Origin: CBDHEY01 sp965262305
GTDB lineage: Bacteria > Pseudomonadota > Gammaproteobacteria > Pseudomonadales > Cellvibrionaceae
Assembly (NCBI GenBank): GCA_965262305.1
Contig: CBDHEY010000002.1
Coordinates: 806,001-870,000 of the forward strand
Direction of reading: 5' to 3'
DNA length: 64,000 nt
Positions 1 through 8,047 of this stretch are shown here, piece by piece (within the stretch, counting starts at the first letter, position 1; the number at the start of each line of letters is the position of its first letter). The notes under the pieces are model-generated. The model was not told the origin of the DNA. It saw nothing but the letters and a program-made list of their open reading frames with translations, and did not search any database. The translations under genes and the position numbers were made by a program.

Positions 1-639
1 GTGATCAATAAGCTCAAATAGTTTTGGGTTTTCTTCAGTTCCCAGCCATTGGTACTCAAGTTCTGTAAATGGAGATAGTCCTGACAGTACGATGTTGGGT
101 CGAAATCTCCGAATATCGACCATAAAATTCAGATCTGCGAGGCTTGAATTTAGCTCATCCAGTGATGATTGGTTTACCAAAAGATAAGGAGCTGCATCGG
201 AAAAGTAATTACCTTCGATAGAAAACCTCTGTGTATTATCAAAAACTCTTGATGAATTCTGAGTTAAATGGACCAATTTTAGAGGTGTGGATGAGCCAAG
301 CGAAGCGGTTATCCAGTTGTTTACCTGTTTGGAAGCTGATTTTCCATAACAAATGTCCTTCCAAACATTTATTTGAAGTTCTTCGTCATTATTATCCTCA
401 ACTTGAATTTCTTCTCCTTGTGCATTTTTTAAGAATAGAACATCGTTTTCGAGTCGAGGAAATATTTGACTGAGCATTGGCTCCTGGCGTTGCGTGAGAG
501 GACGTCCATTGGGTTGCACAATTGACCATTGCCTATCAAACTTAACTCCAGATCTATTCGCAATCGTCGCATCTATCGAAATACCTGCTAGCGATTTAAC
601 TGGATACGTGAATAATTGCGCTATTTTGACGTTGATCAT
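1..639 (-). CDS. MOSC domain protein, YcbX-like (C-terminus beyond the window)
   Basis: A reverse-strand frame stays open from the ATG at 637-639 to the window edge, giving 213 residues without a stop. The N-terminus carries the MOSC beta-barrel signature: YPVKSLAG at residues 12-19 and a GRPLTQR stretch at 45-51. The MOSC domain proper follows, with DAAPYLLVNQSSLDEL at about 148-163 and RFRPNIVLSG at 178-187. Such proteins bind molybdenum cofactor and reduce N-hydroxylated substrates (family knowledge, E. coli YcbX). Many relatives end in a 2Fe-2S ferredoxin domain; that part would lie outside the window, so its presence is unknown. It follows the DUF1244 gene by 42 bp on the same strand, so the two are probably co-transcribed. 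Confidence 0.88.
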   Translation of the reverse strand, partial: MINVKIAQLFTYPVKSLAGISIDATIANRSGVKFDRQWSIVQPNGRPLTQRQEPMLSQIFPRLENDVLFLKNAQGEEIQVEDNNDEELQINVWKDICYGKSASKQVNNWITASLGSSTPLKLVHLTQNSSRVFDNTQRFSIEGNYFSDAAPYLLVNQSSLDELNSSLADLNFMVDIRRFRPNIVLSGLSPFTELEYQWLGTEENPKLFELIDH

Positions 640-681
640 CTTTTAATCGTCTTCATTTTATCTGCTTTTAGCGCCATGTTT

Positions 682-963
682 TTATTTTTTAAATTTTTCC
701 ATTTGTTCTGGCGTTGCCGGTTTTTGATATTTCTCTTTCCATTCGGCATAGGGCATTCCATAGATAATTTCCCTTGCCGAATCATAATCGATATCTTTGC
801 CCGCATCTTTCGCGGCAGCGCTGTACCATTTAGCAAGGCAGTTACGACAAAACCCTGCCAGATTCATGAGATCAATATTTTGGGCATCTTTTCTACTATC
901 TAAATGCTCCAATAACCGTCGAAAAACTGCCGCTTCTATTTCTTTATTTGTATCTTCGTTCAT
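682..963 (-). CDS. DUF1244 family protein
   Basis: A 93-residue protein matching the DUF1244 family in length and in its core, where an NIDLMNLAGFCRNCLAKWY stretch forms a CxxC-containing helix pair. The family is small, cytoplasmic and of unknown function. The N-terminal half is predicted helical. The C-terminal part contains the YGMPYAEWKEKYQ segment usual for the family. It lies 42 bp upstream of the MOSC gene on the same strand and is probably the first gene of that transcript. No signal peptide or membrane segment is visible. Confidence 0.9.
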   Translation of the reverse strand: MNEDTNKEIEAAVFRRLLEHLDSRKDAQNIDLMNLAGFCRNCLAKWYSAAAKDAGKDIDYDSAREIIYGMPYAEWKEKYQKPATPEQMEKFKK

Positions 964-1120
964 TGCTAATTGTCTTCTATTTAATAATTGATCGAGTAAA
1001 TGTTGATTAAGGTTATTTGTTATTAATTGCCGTTAATTTACGAGTTTGGTTTGGAATTATTCAAAGCCTTCATCGTCATTTATTTTGCTTACAAAAATTA
1101 TCACATACTAAGGCATATTT

Positions 1121-1738
1121 ATGGAAATTAAGGATTTTACGTTTTTTATTTTAATCTCTATTGGAGTGATTGCTGTCCCTGGGCCAAATGTACTAGTAAT
1201 TATCTCAACAAGTCTTGTTTATGGTACAAAAAAGGGATTACAAACGGTCGCTGGAACCAGTGTGGCCATGTCGATTCAATTGCTCCTTGCCGGTATGGGG
1301 ACCTCATGGTTTGTAGGTTCTTTTTCTACTGGATTTTTGATATTGAAATGGGTTGGCGTGGCTTATTTGGTTTACCTTGGCATTACTCATATGATTATGC
1401 TATTCGCAACTAGCCAAAACAACACAGATTTGACTGGAATAGGATCATTTAGGAGAGGCTTTTGGGTCTCCTTGTCCAACCCAAAAACAATTCTGTTTTT
1501 TGGGGCGTTCCTACCTCAATATACCAATAGCTATCAATCTTATGGTCAGCAAATCTTTGTTTATTCGATATCCTTTTGGATGTTGGCGATATTGTTAGAT
1601 TCCTGCTATGCCATGTTTTCAGGGCGGTTCAGCCAATTTTTGCACACTCGGAAGCTTAACTTCATTCAAGACGGAATGAGTGGTGTGCTGTTTCTGGGTG
1701 CTGCCATGCTTCTTTCATTAAAGTCGATTGGTGCTTAA
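1121..1738 (+). CDS. LysE/RhtB family amino-acid exporter
   Basis: A 205-residue, strongly hydrophobic protein with about six membrane segments. This is the standard size of the LysE/RhtB translocators, which export amino acids or homoserine-lactone-like compounds across the inner membrane. The family signature is at the N-terminus: a first helix followed by VPGPNVLVI at residues 18-26, then a G-rich second helix (GTKKGLQTVAG). LSNPKTILFFGAFLPQY near residues 118-134 is the conserved mid-protein motif. Substrate cannot be told from sequence. It stands alone between the reverse-strand DUF1244/MOSC pair and phoD. Confidence 0.9.
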   Translation: MEIKDFTFFILISIGVIAVPGPNVLVIISTSLVYGTKKGLQTVAGTSVAMSIQLLLAGMGTSWFVGSFSTGFLILKWVGVAYLVYLGITHMIMLFATSQNNTDLTGIGSFRRGFWVSLSNPKTILFFGAFLPQYTNSYQSYGQQIFVYSISFWMLAILLDSCYAMFSGRFSQFLHTRKLNFIQDGMSGVLFLGAAMLLSLKSIGA

Positions 1739-1891
1739 TTTCTTAAATCTGAGCGTGGTATTTGATCTGAGGCTTTAAATAATGTGCTTATCATCAGATT
1801 TACCATTTTATCTTTACAAATTTACAAAAGTTTAATGTAGGAGAAGTAGCCTATAGGCACCGAATTAAACATTAATTTCCGAGGATTTAAA

Positions 1892-3655
1892 ATGAGTAAG
1901 ATAAGCAGGCGTGATCTGTTACGTTATTCTGCACTTGGCTTTTCAAGCATGGTTGTTTCCACTGGTGTTGAAGCTCATAGCGGTTACTTTTGGCGCAAGT
2001 TTTTTCGCCCGTTAGTTAAATTTACCCATGGCGTTGCAAGTGGTGATCCGTTGAGCGATAAAGTCATTATTTGGACGCGAGTTGAACCTCGTTACATCAA
2101 ATGGTTTAAGCGCAATCCAAAGCGTTCTTTGCCAGTTGTTTTCCAGGTGTCTAAAGATCCGAATTTTCGTCGTATTACAAACGCGGGTCTCGCAAAAGTA
2201 AATGCCGAGACAGATTTTACTTTAAAGGTTGATGTTCAAAACCTTGAACCAAATACAACCTATTATTACCGCTTCTATTCTAAAGGTGCGAGATCTGTAG
2301 TTGGCAAGACAAAAACATTGCCTGCGGTTGATGCGGATGTGTCCAAAGTAAAATTAGCGGTCTTTTCTTGTTCTAACTACCCAACTGGTTACTTTAATGT
2401 GTACCAAGATGCTGTTGGCATTGAAGATTTAGATGCGGTATTGCACCTTGGTGATTATATATACGAATATAGAACCGGAGAATTTGGAACAGAAAATTCA
2501 GTTGAAATTGGTAGAGCCTTGCCGGCTGATAACGATGTCGAAATTGTTGAGCTTGAAGATTATCGTAAACGCTATGCATTATATCGAACCGATGCTTCCT
2601 TGCTGGATTTGCACCGTCGCGCTCCGTTTATTGTTGTTCCTGATGATCATGAAGTAACCAATGATACCTACATTGACGGAGCGGAAAATCATCAGCCAGA
2701 AACTGAAGGTGATTTTGACGTCCGTAAAGCTAATGCGCTTAAAGCATATTTTGAGTGGATGCCTATTCGCCCCGCGTCACCGGGTGACAACGAAACTCTT
2801 AGCCGAAGCTTCAAGTGGGGTAATCTTGTTAACCTTATGATGTTGGATACCCGTTTAATTGGCCGTACTCAACAGCTTCCTGGCTTAGCTGATCCGATGT
2901 GGTTTAATGCCGACGGCAGCTTCAATGCCCCTAAATTTATCGGTGCAATCTCAGACCCTTCAAGAACGATGTTAGGTGCGGAGCAACTTGCTTGGTTACA
3001 AAGTGAAATGACCGGTTCTAGTGCTACATGGCAGGTTTTAGGCCAGCAAGTGTTGATGGGAAGAATGGAAATTCCGTTCGAGGTGTTAGTTGGGCTTGGT
3101 GGTGATGTTTCGCAAACTCTAGGTGAGTTGGCCGTCATTAAAACGCGAATTCTGCAAGGTGACCCTACTGTCACTCCGCAGGAGCGTGCTCGTGTTGAAA
3201 CTGTAGCACCATATAACTTGGATGCTTGGGATGGATATCAATTTGAGCGAGAAGTGATTCTTGGAACAGCGGCAGCAACAGCTAAGAACCTGGTTGTGTT
3301 AGCAGGCGATACTCACAATGGTTGGGCCAATAATCTATTGACTGCGCAAACACAAACAGCAGCAGGTGTTGAGTTCGCGTGCTCTTCAGTAACTTCGCCT
3401 GGTCTTGAAGGGTTTTTAAATTTGGATTTACCTTCGGCGGTTGGACTCGAGCAAGGACTTAACTTGTTAATCGATGGATTACAGTATTCGAACTACTTTG
3501 ATCGTGGTTACATGCTTGTAACTTTCACTTCAGAAGAAGCGGTATCAGAATGGCGTTATATCGATAATATTTTATCGCCTGAATATAATGTTCTCGAATC
3601 TAGAACGGCAAAACTTAAAACTCTCGCTGGGCAAAATACACTTATACCTGCCTAA
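1892..3655 (+). CDS. phoD: PhoD-family alkaline phosphatase/phosphodiesterase, Tat-exported
   Basis: A 587-residue exported phosphatase. It begins with a twin-arginine signal (SRRDLL at about residues 5-10, then a hydrophobic stretch ending near VEA), so it should be folded before export by the Tat system. The PhoD N-domain starts at FTHGVASGDP, about residue 43. Metal-site motifs of the Ca/Fe-dependent PhoD fold are present: FSCSNYPTG, HLGDYIYE, DDHEVTND and, late, VLAGDTHNGWANN. The enzyme frees phosphate from phosphomono- and diesters outside the cytoplasm. It is monocistronic and closed by a clear terminator just downstream. No Pho box was found by eye. Close to the usual family length; no damage seen. 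Confidence 0.93.
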   Translation: MSKISRRDLLRYSALGFSSMVVSTGVEAHSGYFWRKFFRPLVKFTHGVASGDPLSDKVIIWTRVEPRYIKWFKRNPKRSLPVVFQVSKDPNFRRITNAGLAKVNAETDFTLKVDVQNLEPNTTYYYRFYSKGARSVVGKTKTLPAVDADVSKVKLAVFSCSNYPTGYFNVYQDAVGIEDLDAVLHLGDYIYEYRTGEFGTENSVEIGRALPADNDVEIVELEDYRKRYALYRTDASLLDLHRRAPFIVVPDDHEVTNDTYIDGAENHQPETEGDFDVRKANALKAYFEWMPIRPASPGDNETLSRSFKWGNLVNLMMLDTRLIGRTQQLPGLADPMWFNADGSFNAPKFIGAISDPSRTMLGAEQLAWLQSEMTGSSATWQVLGQQVLMGRMEIPFEVLVGLGGDVSQTLGELAVIKTRILQGDPTVTPQERARVETVAPYNLDAWDGYQFEREVILGTAAATAKNLVVLAGDTHNGWANNLLTAQTQTAAGVEFACSSVTSPGLEGFLNLDLPSAVGLEQGLNLLIDGLQYSNYFDRGYMLVTFTSEEAVSEWRYIDNILSPEYNVLESRTAKLKTLAGQNTLIPA

Positions 3656-3658
3656 AAA

Positions 3659-3693
3659 AAACCTCCTTAACCAATCAGGTTTAGGAGGTTTTT
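3659..3693 (+). terminator. Rho-independent terminator of phoD
   Basis: Begins three bases after the phoD stop. Left arm AACCTCCTTAACC and right arm GGTTTAGGAGGTT pair with one mismatch around a short loop, followed by a T run at 3689-3693. Confidence 0.85.
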
Positions 3694-3793
3694 CTGGTTT
3701 GATTTGGGCTTTTGATCTTTCTCAATACAGAAGATACAAATTCTTAAATAGGTCAATGTATGACATTGACCTATTCTTTTGTTAGATAAAAAT

Positions 3794-4288
3794 TTATCGG
3801 TCAGCTAAGTATTCTGCTGTTGAAAACTGGATTTCTGGCCAATTTCCATCTGCCTTAGTGATATTGCTAGGAATCGCTTCAGACCATTTTTTCTGTACAT
3901 CTTTGTTTAGGTTCAAATAAAGCGTTCCATCAACAATTTTCCAAGCATTTGGGTCGCCATCAAATTTCTTATCGAGCGTCACTCCAAATGCACAGTAGCC
4001 GCCGTATGCGGGCGCATATTTGGATGGGTTGCTTCTAAATAAATCGCGGTTTGTCGCACTGCTGAACTGGTAAACAGCGTCATTGTAAACTGCAGTATAT
4101 TTATTAGAACCTTTTGTTGGCGCACTTTTAGTGAAATATGCAACTGGATCGTAGCCATGTAATGCAACGTCATTGTCATTCACGTTTACCTCGGGCCCCG
4201 CAGCGAAAGCATTTATGCTTAGTGCTAAAGCAGATAGTGCGAAAGTTTTTTGTATTGCTCTTACGATAGTTTTTGTTTGAAAGTTCAT
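3794..4288 (-). CDS. Exported YHS-domain protein
   Basis: A 164-residue protein with a signal peptide (hydrophobic stretch ending near NAFAAG at residues 27-32). A YHS-type domain follows: ALHGYDPVAYF at about 43-53, YQFSSATNRDLFRSNPSKYAPAYGGYCAFGV at about 73-103. YHS domains are small metal-associated folds, and this exported version is common in marine Proteobacteria without an assigned role. It lies 81 bp downstream of a DoxX gene on the same strand and probably shares its transcript. The AraC regulator divergent from doxX is the likely controller. Confidence 0.85.
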   Translation of the reverse strand: MNFQTKTIVRAIQKTFALSALALSINAFAAGPEVNVNDNDVALHGYDPVAYFTKSAPTKGSNKYTAVYNDAVYQFSSATNRDLFRSNPSKYAPAYGGYCAFGVTLDKKFDGDPNAWKIVDGTLYLNLNKDVQKKWSEAIPSNITKADGNWPEIQFSTAEYLADR

Positions 4289-4369
4289 GGTGATTCTCCT
4301 ATTGAAAGTAAAATTAAATTTAAGTTGTGCTATATAAAAATTGTTAATGACTTAATGGTAGTGATCTTC

Positions 4370-4879
4370 TTAAGCTACTTTGCGGCTATTCGTATCTAAA
4401 ATACGGCTATTCGTCTTTAATACATTGATTAGCCAATTTATCTTGGTAAATAGGTAATCAAATGAAGCTCGTCCACCACCTCTCACGATGACAAACCCAA
4501 GCAAGATCGCCCAATTGATGTGATGAAGTTCAGCTGCTGGAGTTAACTCCGCCAAGCTGATTGCAGCGACAAAATTAACGACGAGTAACCCTGCAGCACT
4601 AAAACGTGAAAATAAGCCTGCAATAAGTAAAACCGGTAAGATGATTTCACCTGCTGTACCTAAAATAGCGGCGGTATTTGGTGCTAAGAACGGTACTTCA
4701 TATTCATATTCAAATAGCGCTAAAGTAGTATCCCAGCTTTGATATTTAAGCAGTCCAGATTTTAGAAACACCCAAGAAACGTAGAGTCTTGCTAATAGAA
4801 GGCCTATGTCTTCGGATACCTGATATATGGGCTGTAGTATTTGGTCTATTTGGTTAAAAAGTGTGTGAATGTGTGGCAT
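4370..4879 (-). CDS. DoxX family membrane protein
   Basis: A 169-residue inner-membrane protein with about four hydrophobic segments. The DoxX features are visible: a first helix with RLYVSWVFLKSGLLKY, then FLAPNTAAILGTAGEIILPVLLIAGLFSRFSAAGLL, and a final pair of helices. DoxX-family proteins are quinone- or stress-linked membrane subunits of varied role. It is the first gene of a doxX-YHS pair. The start codon faces the divergent araC-type gene across a 133-bp gap that should hold both promoters. Confidence 0.87.
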   Translation of the reverse strand: MPHIHTLFNQIDQILQPIYQVSEDIGLLLARLYVSWVFLKSGLLKYQSWDTTLALFEYEYEVPFLAPNTAAILGTAGEIILPVLLIAGLFSRFSAAGLLVVNFVAAISLAELTPAAELHHINWAILLGFVIVRGGGRASFDYLFTKINWLINVLKTNSRILDTNSRKVA

Positions 4880-5012
4880 GGACGTTTCCCCGTTAAATGC
4901 TTTAAAAACTAATGTAATTTGCTAATTCGGGAACCATTCTAGTATTCCTCATTCTGGAATTTGGGTAGAATCGTCCGAATTTTTATGCATATCGTCTGGG
5001 AACCAAAACTAA

Positions 5013-5834
5013 GTGGATAAGCTCTCTGAGGTACTAAATCACTTTTCAATTAGCGCGGGAATTTTTCACAGTGGAAATATATGTGGTTTAACTGCATTTG
5101 AGAAATCGCCTCACCAAGAAGGTCATCTGCATCTGTTAAAAAAAGGTAGCGTAGAATTACAATCTGTTTGTTCAACGAGTCACTTAAGTGAACCCACCTT
5201 AATTTTTTATCCTACACCTGTATCGCACCGCATTATTGTTGATTCAGAAGAGGGAGCAGAGTTGGTTTGTGCCACTATTACCTATGGTGTTAACGCAGAA
5301 AACCCATTGACATCTTCGTTACCCCAATGCATTGCCATTTCTTTGTCTGAATGTGAAACGCTTGAGCAAACTTGTCATTGGTTGTTTGACGAAGCCTTTG
5401 AAGAAAATCATGGCAAGCTAGTTGTGATGAATCGACTATGTGAGTTACTAATTATTCAATTATTCCGTCATATGATTTCAAACGGGAGTATAGCTAAAGG
5501 AGTGCTTGCTGGCCTGAATCATCCACAAATTTCCAAAGTCATACAAGCTATACATGAAGATCCACAGGAAGCCTGGAGTCTCGATAAAATGGCCGCTATT
5601 GCCGCATTATCGAGATCAAAATTTGCTGAGGTATTTAAACAGGTCGTTGATCAGACTCCGACGGATTATCTGACTGAGTGGCGAATTGGTGTGTCACAAG
5701 AAATGTTAAGAAAAGGGAAGCCAATAGGTTTGGTTGCTAACATGGTTGGATATGAAGATGGTTCTGCTTTTGCTCGAGTTTTTAGAAAAAAAATAGGCGT
5801 ATCTCCAAAGGCATGGGTTAAACAATTTCAATAA
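5013..5834 (+). CDS. AraC-family regulator with N-terminal cupin domain
   Basis: A 273-residue transcription factor. The N-terminal half resembles the AraC cupin_6 ligand-binding domain (HLHLLKKGSVELQS near residue 38, FYPTPVSHRIIVDS near 68-81). The C-terminal 100 residues carry the paired AraC helix-turn-helix: WSLDKMAAIAALSRSKFAEVFKQ and a second helix set ending in VGYEDGSAFARVFRKKIGVSPKAW. The start is a GTG at 5013; no ATG lies near. It is divergent from doxX-YHS, so it probably regulates that pair and perhaps itself. Its effector cannot be deduced. Confidence 0.88.
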   Translation: MDKLSEVLNHFSISAGIFHSGNICGLTAFEKSPHQEGHLHLLKKGSVELQSVCSTSHLSEPTLIFYPTPVSHRIIVDSEEGAELVCATITYGVNAENPLTSSLPQCIAISLSECETLEQTCHWLFDEAFEENHGKLVVMNRLCELLIIQLFRHMISNGSIAKGVLAGLNHPQISKVIQAIHEDPQEAWSLDKMAAIAALSRSKFAEVFKQVVDQTPTDYLTEWRIGVSQEMLRKGKPIGLVANMVGYEDGSAFARVFRKKIGVSPKAWVKQFQ

Positions 5835-5931
5835 ATATGAAAGTGTCGACTAGATTTGAATCTGAAAAAACTAAATCAAATTATCTAATATTAAACACTA
5901 CTTGTGTAAACCATATTTATCTTTTTAGTCT

Positions 5932-5945
5932 GTAACTTTAGTTAC
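5932..5945. promoter_or_regulatory. Palindrome GTAACTTTAGTTAC, copy 1
   Basis: A 14-bp inverted repeat (one off perfect symmetry). It differs by a single base from the perfect palindrome at 6014-6027, 82 bp downstream. Two matching dyads in one control region suggest a dimeric regulator's operators. The regulator is unknown. Confidence 0.4.
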
Positions 5946-6013
5946 AACAGTAAATTTCAAATTTATTTTACAGTTTTTGAAGAGCTTAAATATTTTATAA
6001 AATTAAGATTTAT

Positions 6014-6027
6014 GTAACTTAAGTTAC
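6014..6027. promoter_or_regulatory. Palindrome GTAACTTAAGTTAC, copy 2
   Basis: A perfect 14-bp palindrome, paired with the near-identical dyad at 5932-5945. It lies about 490 bp upstream of the chosen start of the dihaem cytochrome gene. Confidence 0.45.
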
Positions 6028-6319
6028 CAGGTTTTAGCAATAAGTGTTAAATATTTTTTAATTTTACAAGGTATTTGAATTTAATTTAATCAAATACTTT
6101 TTATCTATTCCTCGCGATTTTCTGAATTATAATTTTCTATCGATCTAATAAATAAAATTTACTTGTGATACATCTATCTCAGGTTCATGATATATCCGTC
6201 AATAGTTTAGTTGATCGCTATTATAAAAGATTAATTGATCAACAATGCGACTCCTAATTGAATCACTAAGCGTAAAAATATAAGTGCGATGAATAAAAAT
6301 TAAAATTTCGCACGTTAAT

Positions 6320-6376
6320 TATAAATAACGCGTTAACTATAAATAAGTTGGCTATAAATAAGTTGGTTATAAATAA
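6320..6376 (+). repeat. Short direct repeats, TATAAATAA units
   Basis: Four copies of TATAAATAA begin at 6320, 6338, 6353 and 6368. The spacing is 18, 15 and 15 bp, and the 15-bp unit is TATAAATAAGTTGG plus C or T. They sit 145-200 bp upstream of the cytochrome start and could be slippage repeats or a protein-binding array. Confidence 0.6.
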
Positions 6377-6519
6377 AAAGTGACTGAGGAATTCTCTTTG
6401 ATTTAAGCGCTGTAAAGCATTTAATCGAATTGATGAAAGGGAGATTTATGAATGATCAGGAAGGATTATTTTTTAAGGAAATATTGATTAGGAAATTTTT
6501 ATTAAATTTGGGGAAATTC

Positions 6520-7980
6520 ATGAAAAAAATACCAATGCTAGGTACCCTAGTAGGTACCGTCTTGTCTTTTTCAATCGCTCAATCTTTCGCTCAAACGACC
6601 TCTGTTAACGGTGTAACCATTGGTGAAAGGCCTGTTATAGAAAAACATTTGGATCAATTTGATATCGAGGCTGGTGTTTATAGTTTTGATGAAATATTTG
6701 ATTTTGGTGCGGATCTTTTTCGTGCGCGATTTAATACACTGGATGGTCAAGGTCGTCCAGCAACCACAGGTACGGGTGCTCCTAGAGTGCCAGACGAACC
6801 GCGTTTTATTCGTAGTTCAGCGCCTGATGCTAACTCTTGTTTTTCTTGTCACCTTGATCCAGGAAGTGGTGGTAATGGTGATTTCGCTGTAAACGTATTT
6901 GTTTTAGCGCAAGCAGCAGATCCTGTAACTTTTGATATTTCCGCATCTTCAACTAACAATCGAAACACTGTTGGTATGAATGGGGCTGGTGCAATTGAAA
7001 TGTTAGCGGTCGAGATGTCGGAAAAATTGATTTCAATTCGTGAAAAAGCACTGAAAGAAGCAAAACGATCTGGGCTATCTCAAACTCGTAAGCTAATTGC
7101 TAAAGGCGTTGACTTTGGAACTATTACCGTTCTTCCAAATGGAATGGTTGATCCAACTGGTATCGATGGTGTTGATTGGGATCTAATCATTAAGCCTTTC
7201 CATCAAAAAGGTGCTGTGGTTTCTCTTAGAGAATTCACCAATAATGCGATGAACCATCATCATGGTATGCAATCTGTCGAACGTTTTGGTGAAGGGTTGG
7301 ACCCTGACCTTGATAATGTTTTTGATGAGTTAACCATCGGAGATATTACTGCAACATCAATATATCAAGCGGGTTTGGAAGTTCCTACTCAAGTAATGCC
7401 GGAAGAGCCTGAGCGTCAAAGAGCGGTTAATCGTGGTTTCAGAACGTTTAAAGAGATTGGTTGTGCTGATTGTCATCGTCCTAAAATGCGTTTAAAAGAT
7501 CCATATTTCCATGAGCCAAATAAATTTAACCCAGCCGGAAATGCTGGTATTAATGATATAGCGACTTATTCGTTTAATATGGTAACTACTGGAAAAGGTA
7601 ATCGATTAGAACCTGGTAGAAATGGTGGAGCGATCGTACGTGCATTTACAGACCTTAAAAGGCATAACCTATGTGATGACGACTACAATCATTTTTGTAA
7701 TGAATTGCTACCACAAGGTAATTTGGCCGGGTTTGCTGATCCAGCTAGCTTCACTGTAGCGGTAGAGCCGCGTCCAACCGAAGAATTTATTTCTCGTCGT
7801 CTATGGGATGCTGGAAGCAGTGACCCATACGGTCACGTAGGGGACTTGACCACTCTTTCAGAAGCCATTAGCGAACATGGTGGCGATGGTCGTGTTCAAC
7901 GAGATGCATTCTTTAATCTTTCAGAAAGACGTCAAGCTGAAATTATTGAATTTTTAAAGAGCTTACAAATCGTTCTTTAA
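6520..7980 (+). CDS. Secreted dihaem c-type cytochrome, DHOR/CcP-like putative oxidoreductase
   Basis: A 486-residue periplasmic or secreted cytochrome. I start it at ATG 6520 because a complete signal peptide follows (MKKIPMLGTL to about residue 24, AQSFA/QTT) and GGGG lies just upstream. The frame extends to 6430, which would bury the signal peptide. Haem c motifs are CFSCH at residues 107-111 and CADCH at 315-319. The C-terminal HGGDGR and final FLKSLQ helix resemble the dihaem oxidoreductase/putative peroxidase family (COG3488/PF06537, related to CcP and MauG). Substrate unknown. It is closed by a terminator and followed by an ankyrin gene. The C-terminal domain of the giant proteins near 60 kb is of the same general type. 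Confidence 0.85.
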   Translation: MKKIPMLGTLVGTVLSFSIAQSFAQTTSVNGVTIGERPVIEKHLDQFDIEAGVYSFDEIFDFGADLFRARFNTLDGQGRPATTGTGAPRVPDEPRFIRSSAPDANSCFSCHLDPGSGGNGDFAVNVFVLAQAADPVTFDISASSTNNRNTVGMNGAGAIEMLAVEMSEKLISIREKALKEAKRSGLSQTRKLIAKGVDFGTITVLPNGMVDPTGIDGVDWDLIIKPFHQKGAVVSLREFTNNAMNHHHGMQSVERFGEGLDPDLDNVFDELTIGDITATSIYQAGLEVPTQVMPEEPERQRAVNRGFRTFKEIGCADCHRPKMRLKDPYFHEPNKFNPAGNAGINDIATYSFNMVTTGKGNRLEPGRNGGAIVRAFTDLKRHNLCDDDYNHFCNELLPQGNLAGFADPASFTVAVEPRPTEEFISRRLWDAGSSDPYGHVGDLTTLSEAISEHGGDGRVQRDAFFNLSERRQAEIIEFLKSLQIVL

Positions 7981-7990
7981 TTTTTTCGAG

Positions 7991-8015
7991 GAGAGCCTTT
8001 TTGGCTCTCTTTTTA
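7991..8015 (+). terminator. Rho-independent terminator after the dihaem cytochrome gene
   Basis: A perfect 7-bp stem GAGAGCC/GGCTCTC around a TTTTT loop (7998-8002), followed by a T run from 8010. It lies 10 bp after the cytochrome stop, so the ankyrin gene downstream probably depends on read-through or its own promoter. Confidence 0.9.
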
Positions 8016-8047
8016 TTAATTGAATTAGATAATTAGTTGTAAGATTT

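Larger units (their letters stand above)
5835..6519. other. Long AT-rich intergenic region with palindromes and repeats
   Basis: About 685 bp without a supportable gene. An ORF continues upstream from the cytochrome gene to 6430, but that extension precedes a complete signal peptide and is probably not translated. The stretch contains two nearly identical 14-bp palindromes, a block of direct TATAAATAA repeats and an AAGCGCT core at 6405-6411, described separately. It is probably the control region of the cytochrome gene. Confidence 0.6.

Noticed and set aside
5013..5834. Possible role of the AraC regulator in controlling the dihaem cytochrome downstream
   Set aside because: The 685-bp gap with its own dyads, and the divergent doxX gene, make the doxX pair the better target; no evidence for the other.
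6430..6519. Upstream 30-residue extension of the dihaem cytochrome frame
   Set aside because: A complete signal peptide begins at ATG 6520; the extension would place it internally.
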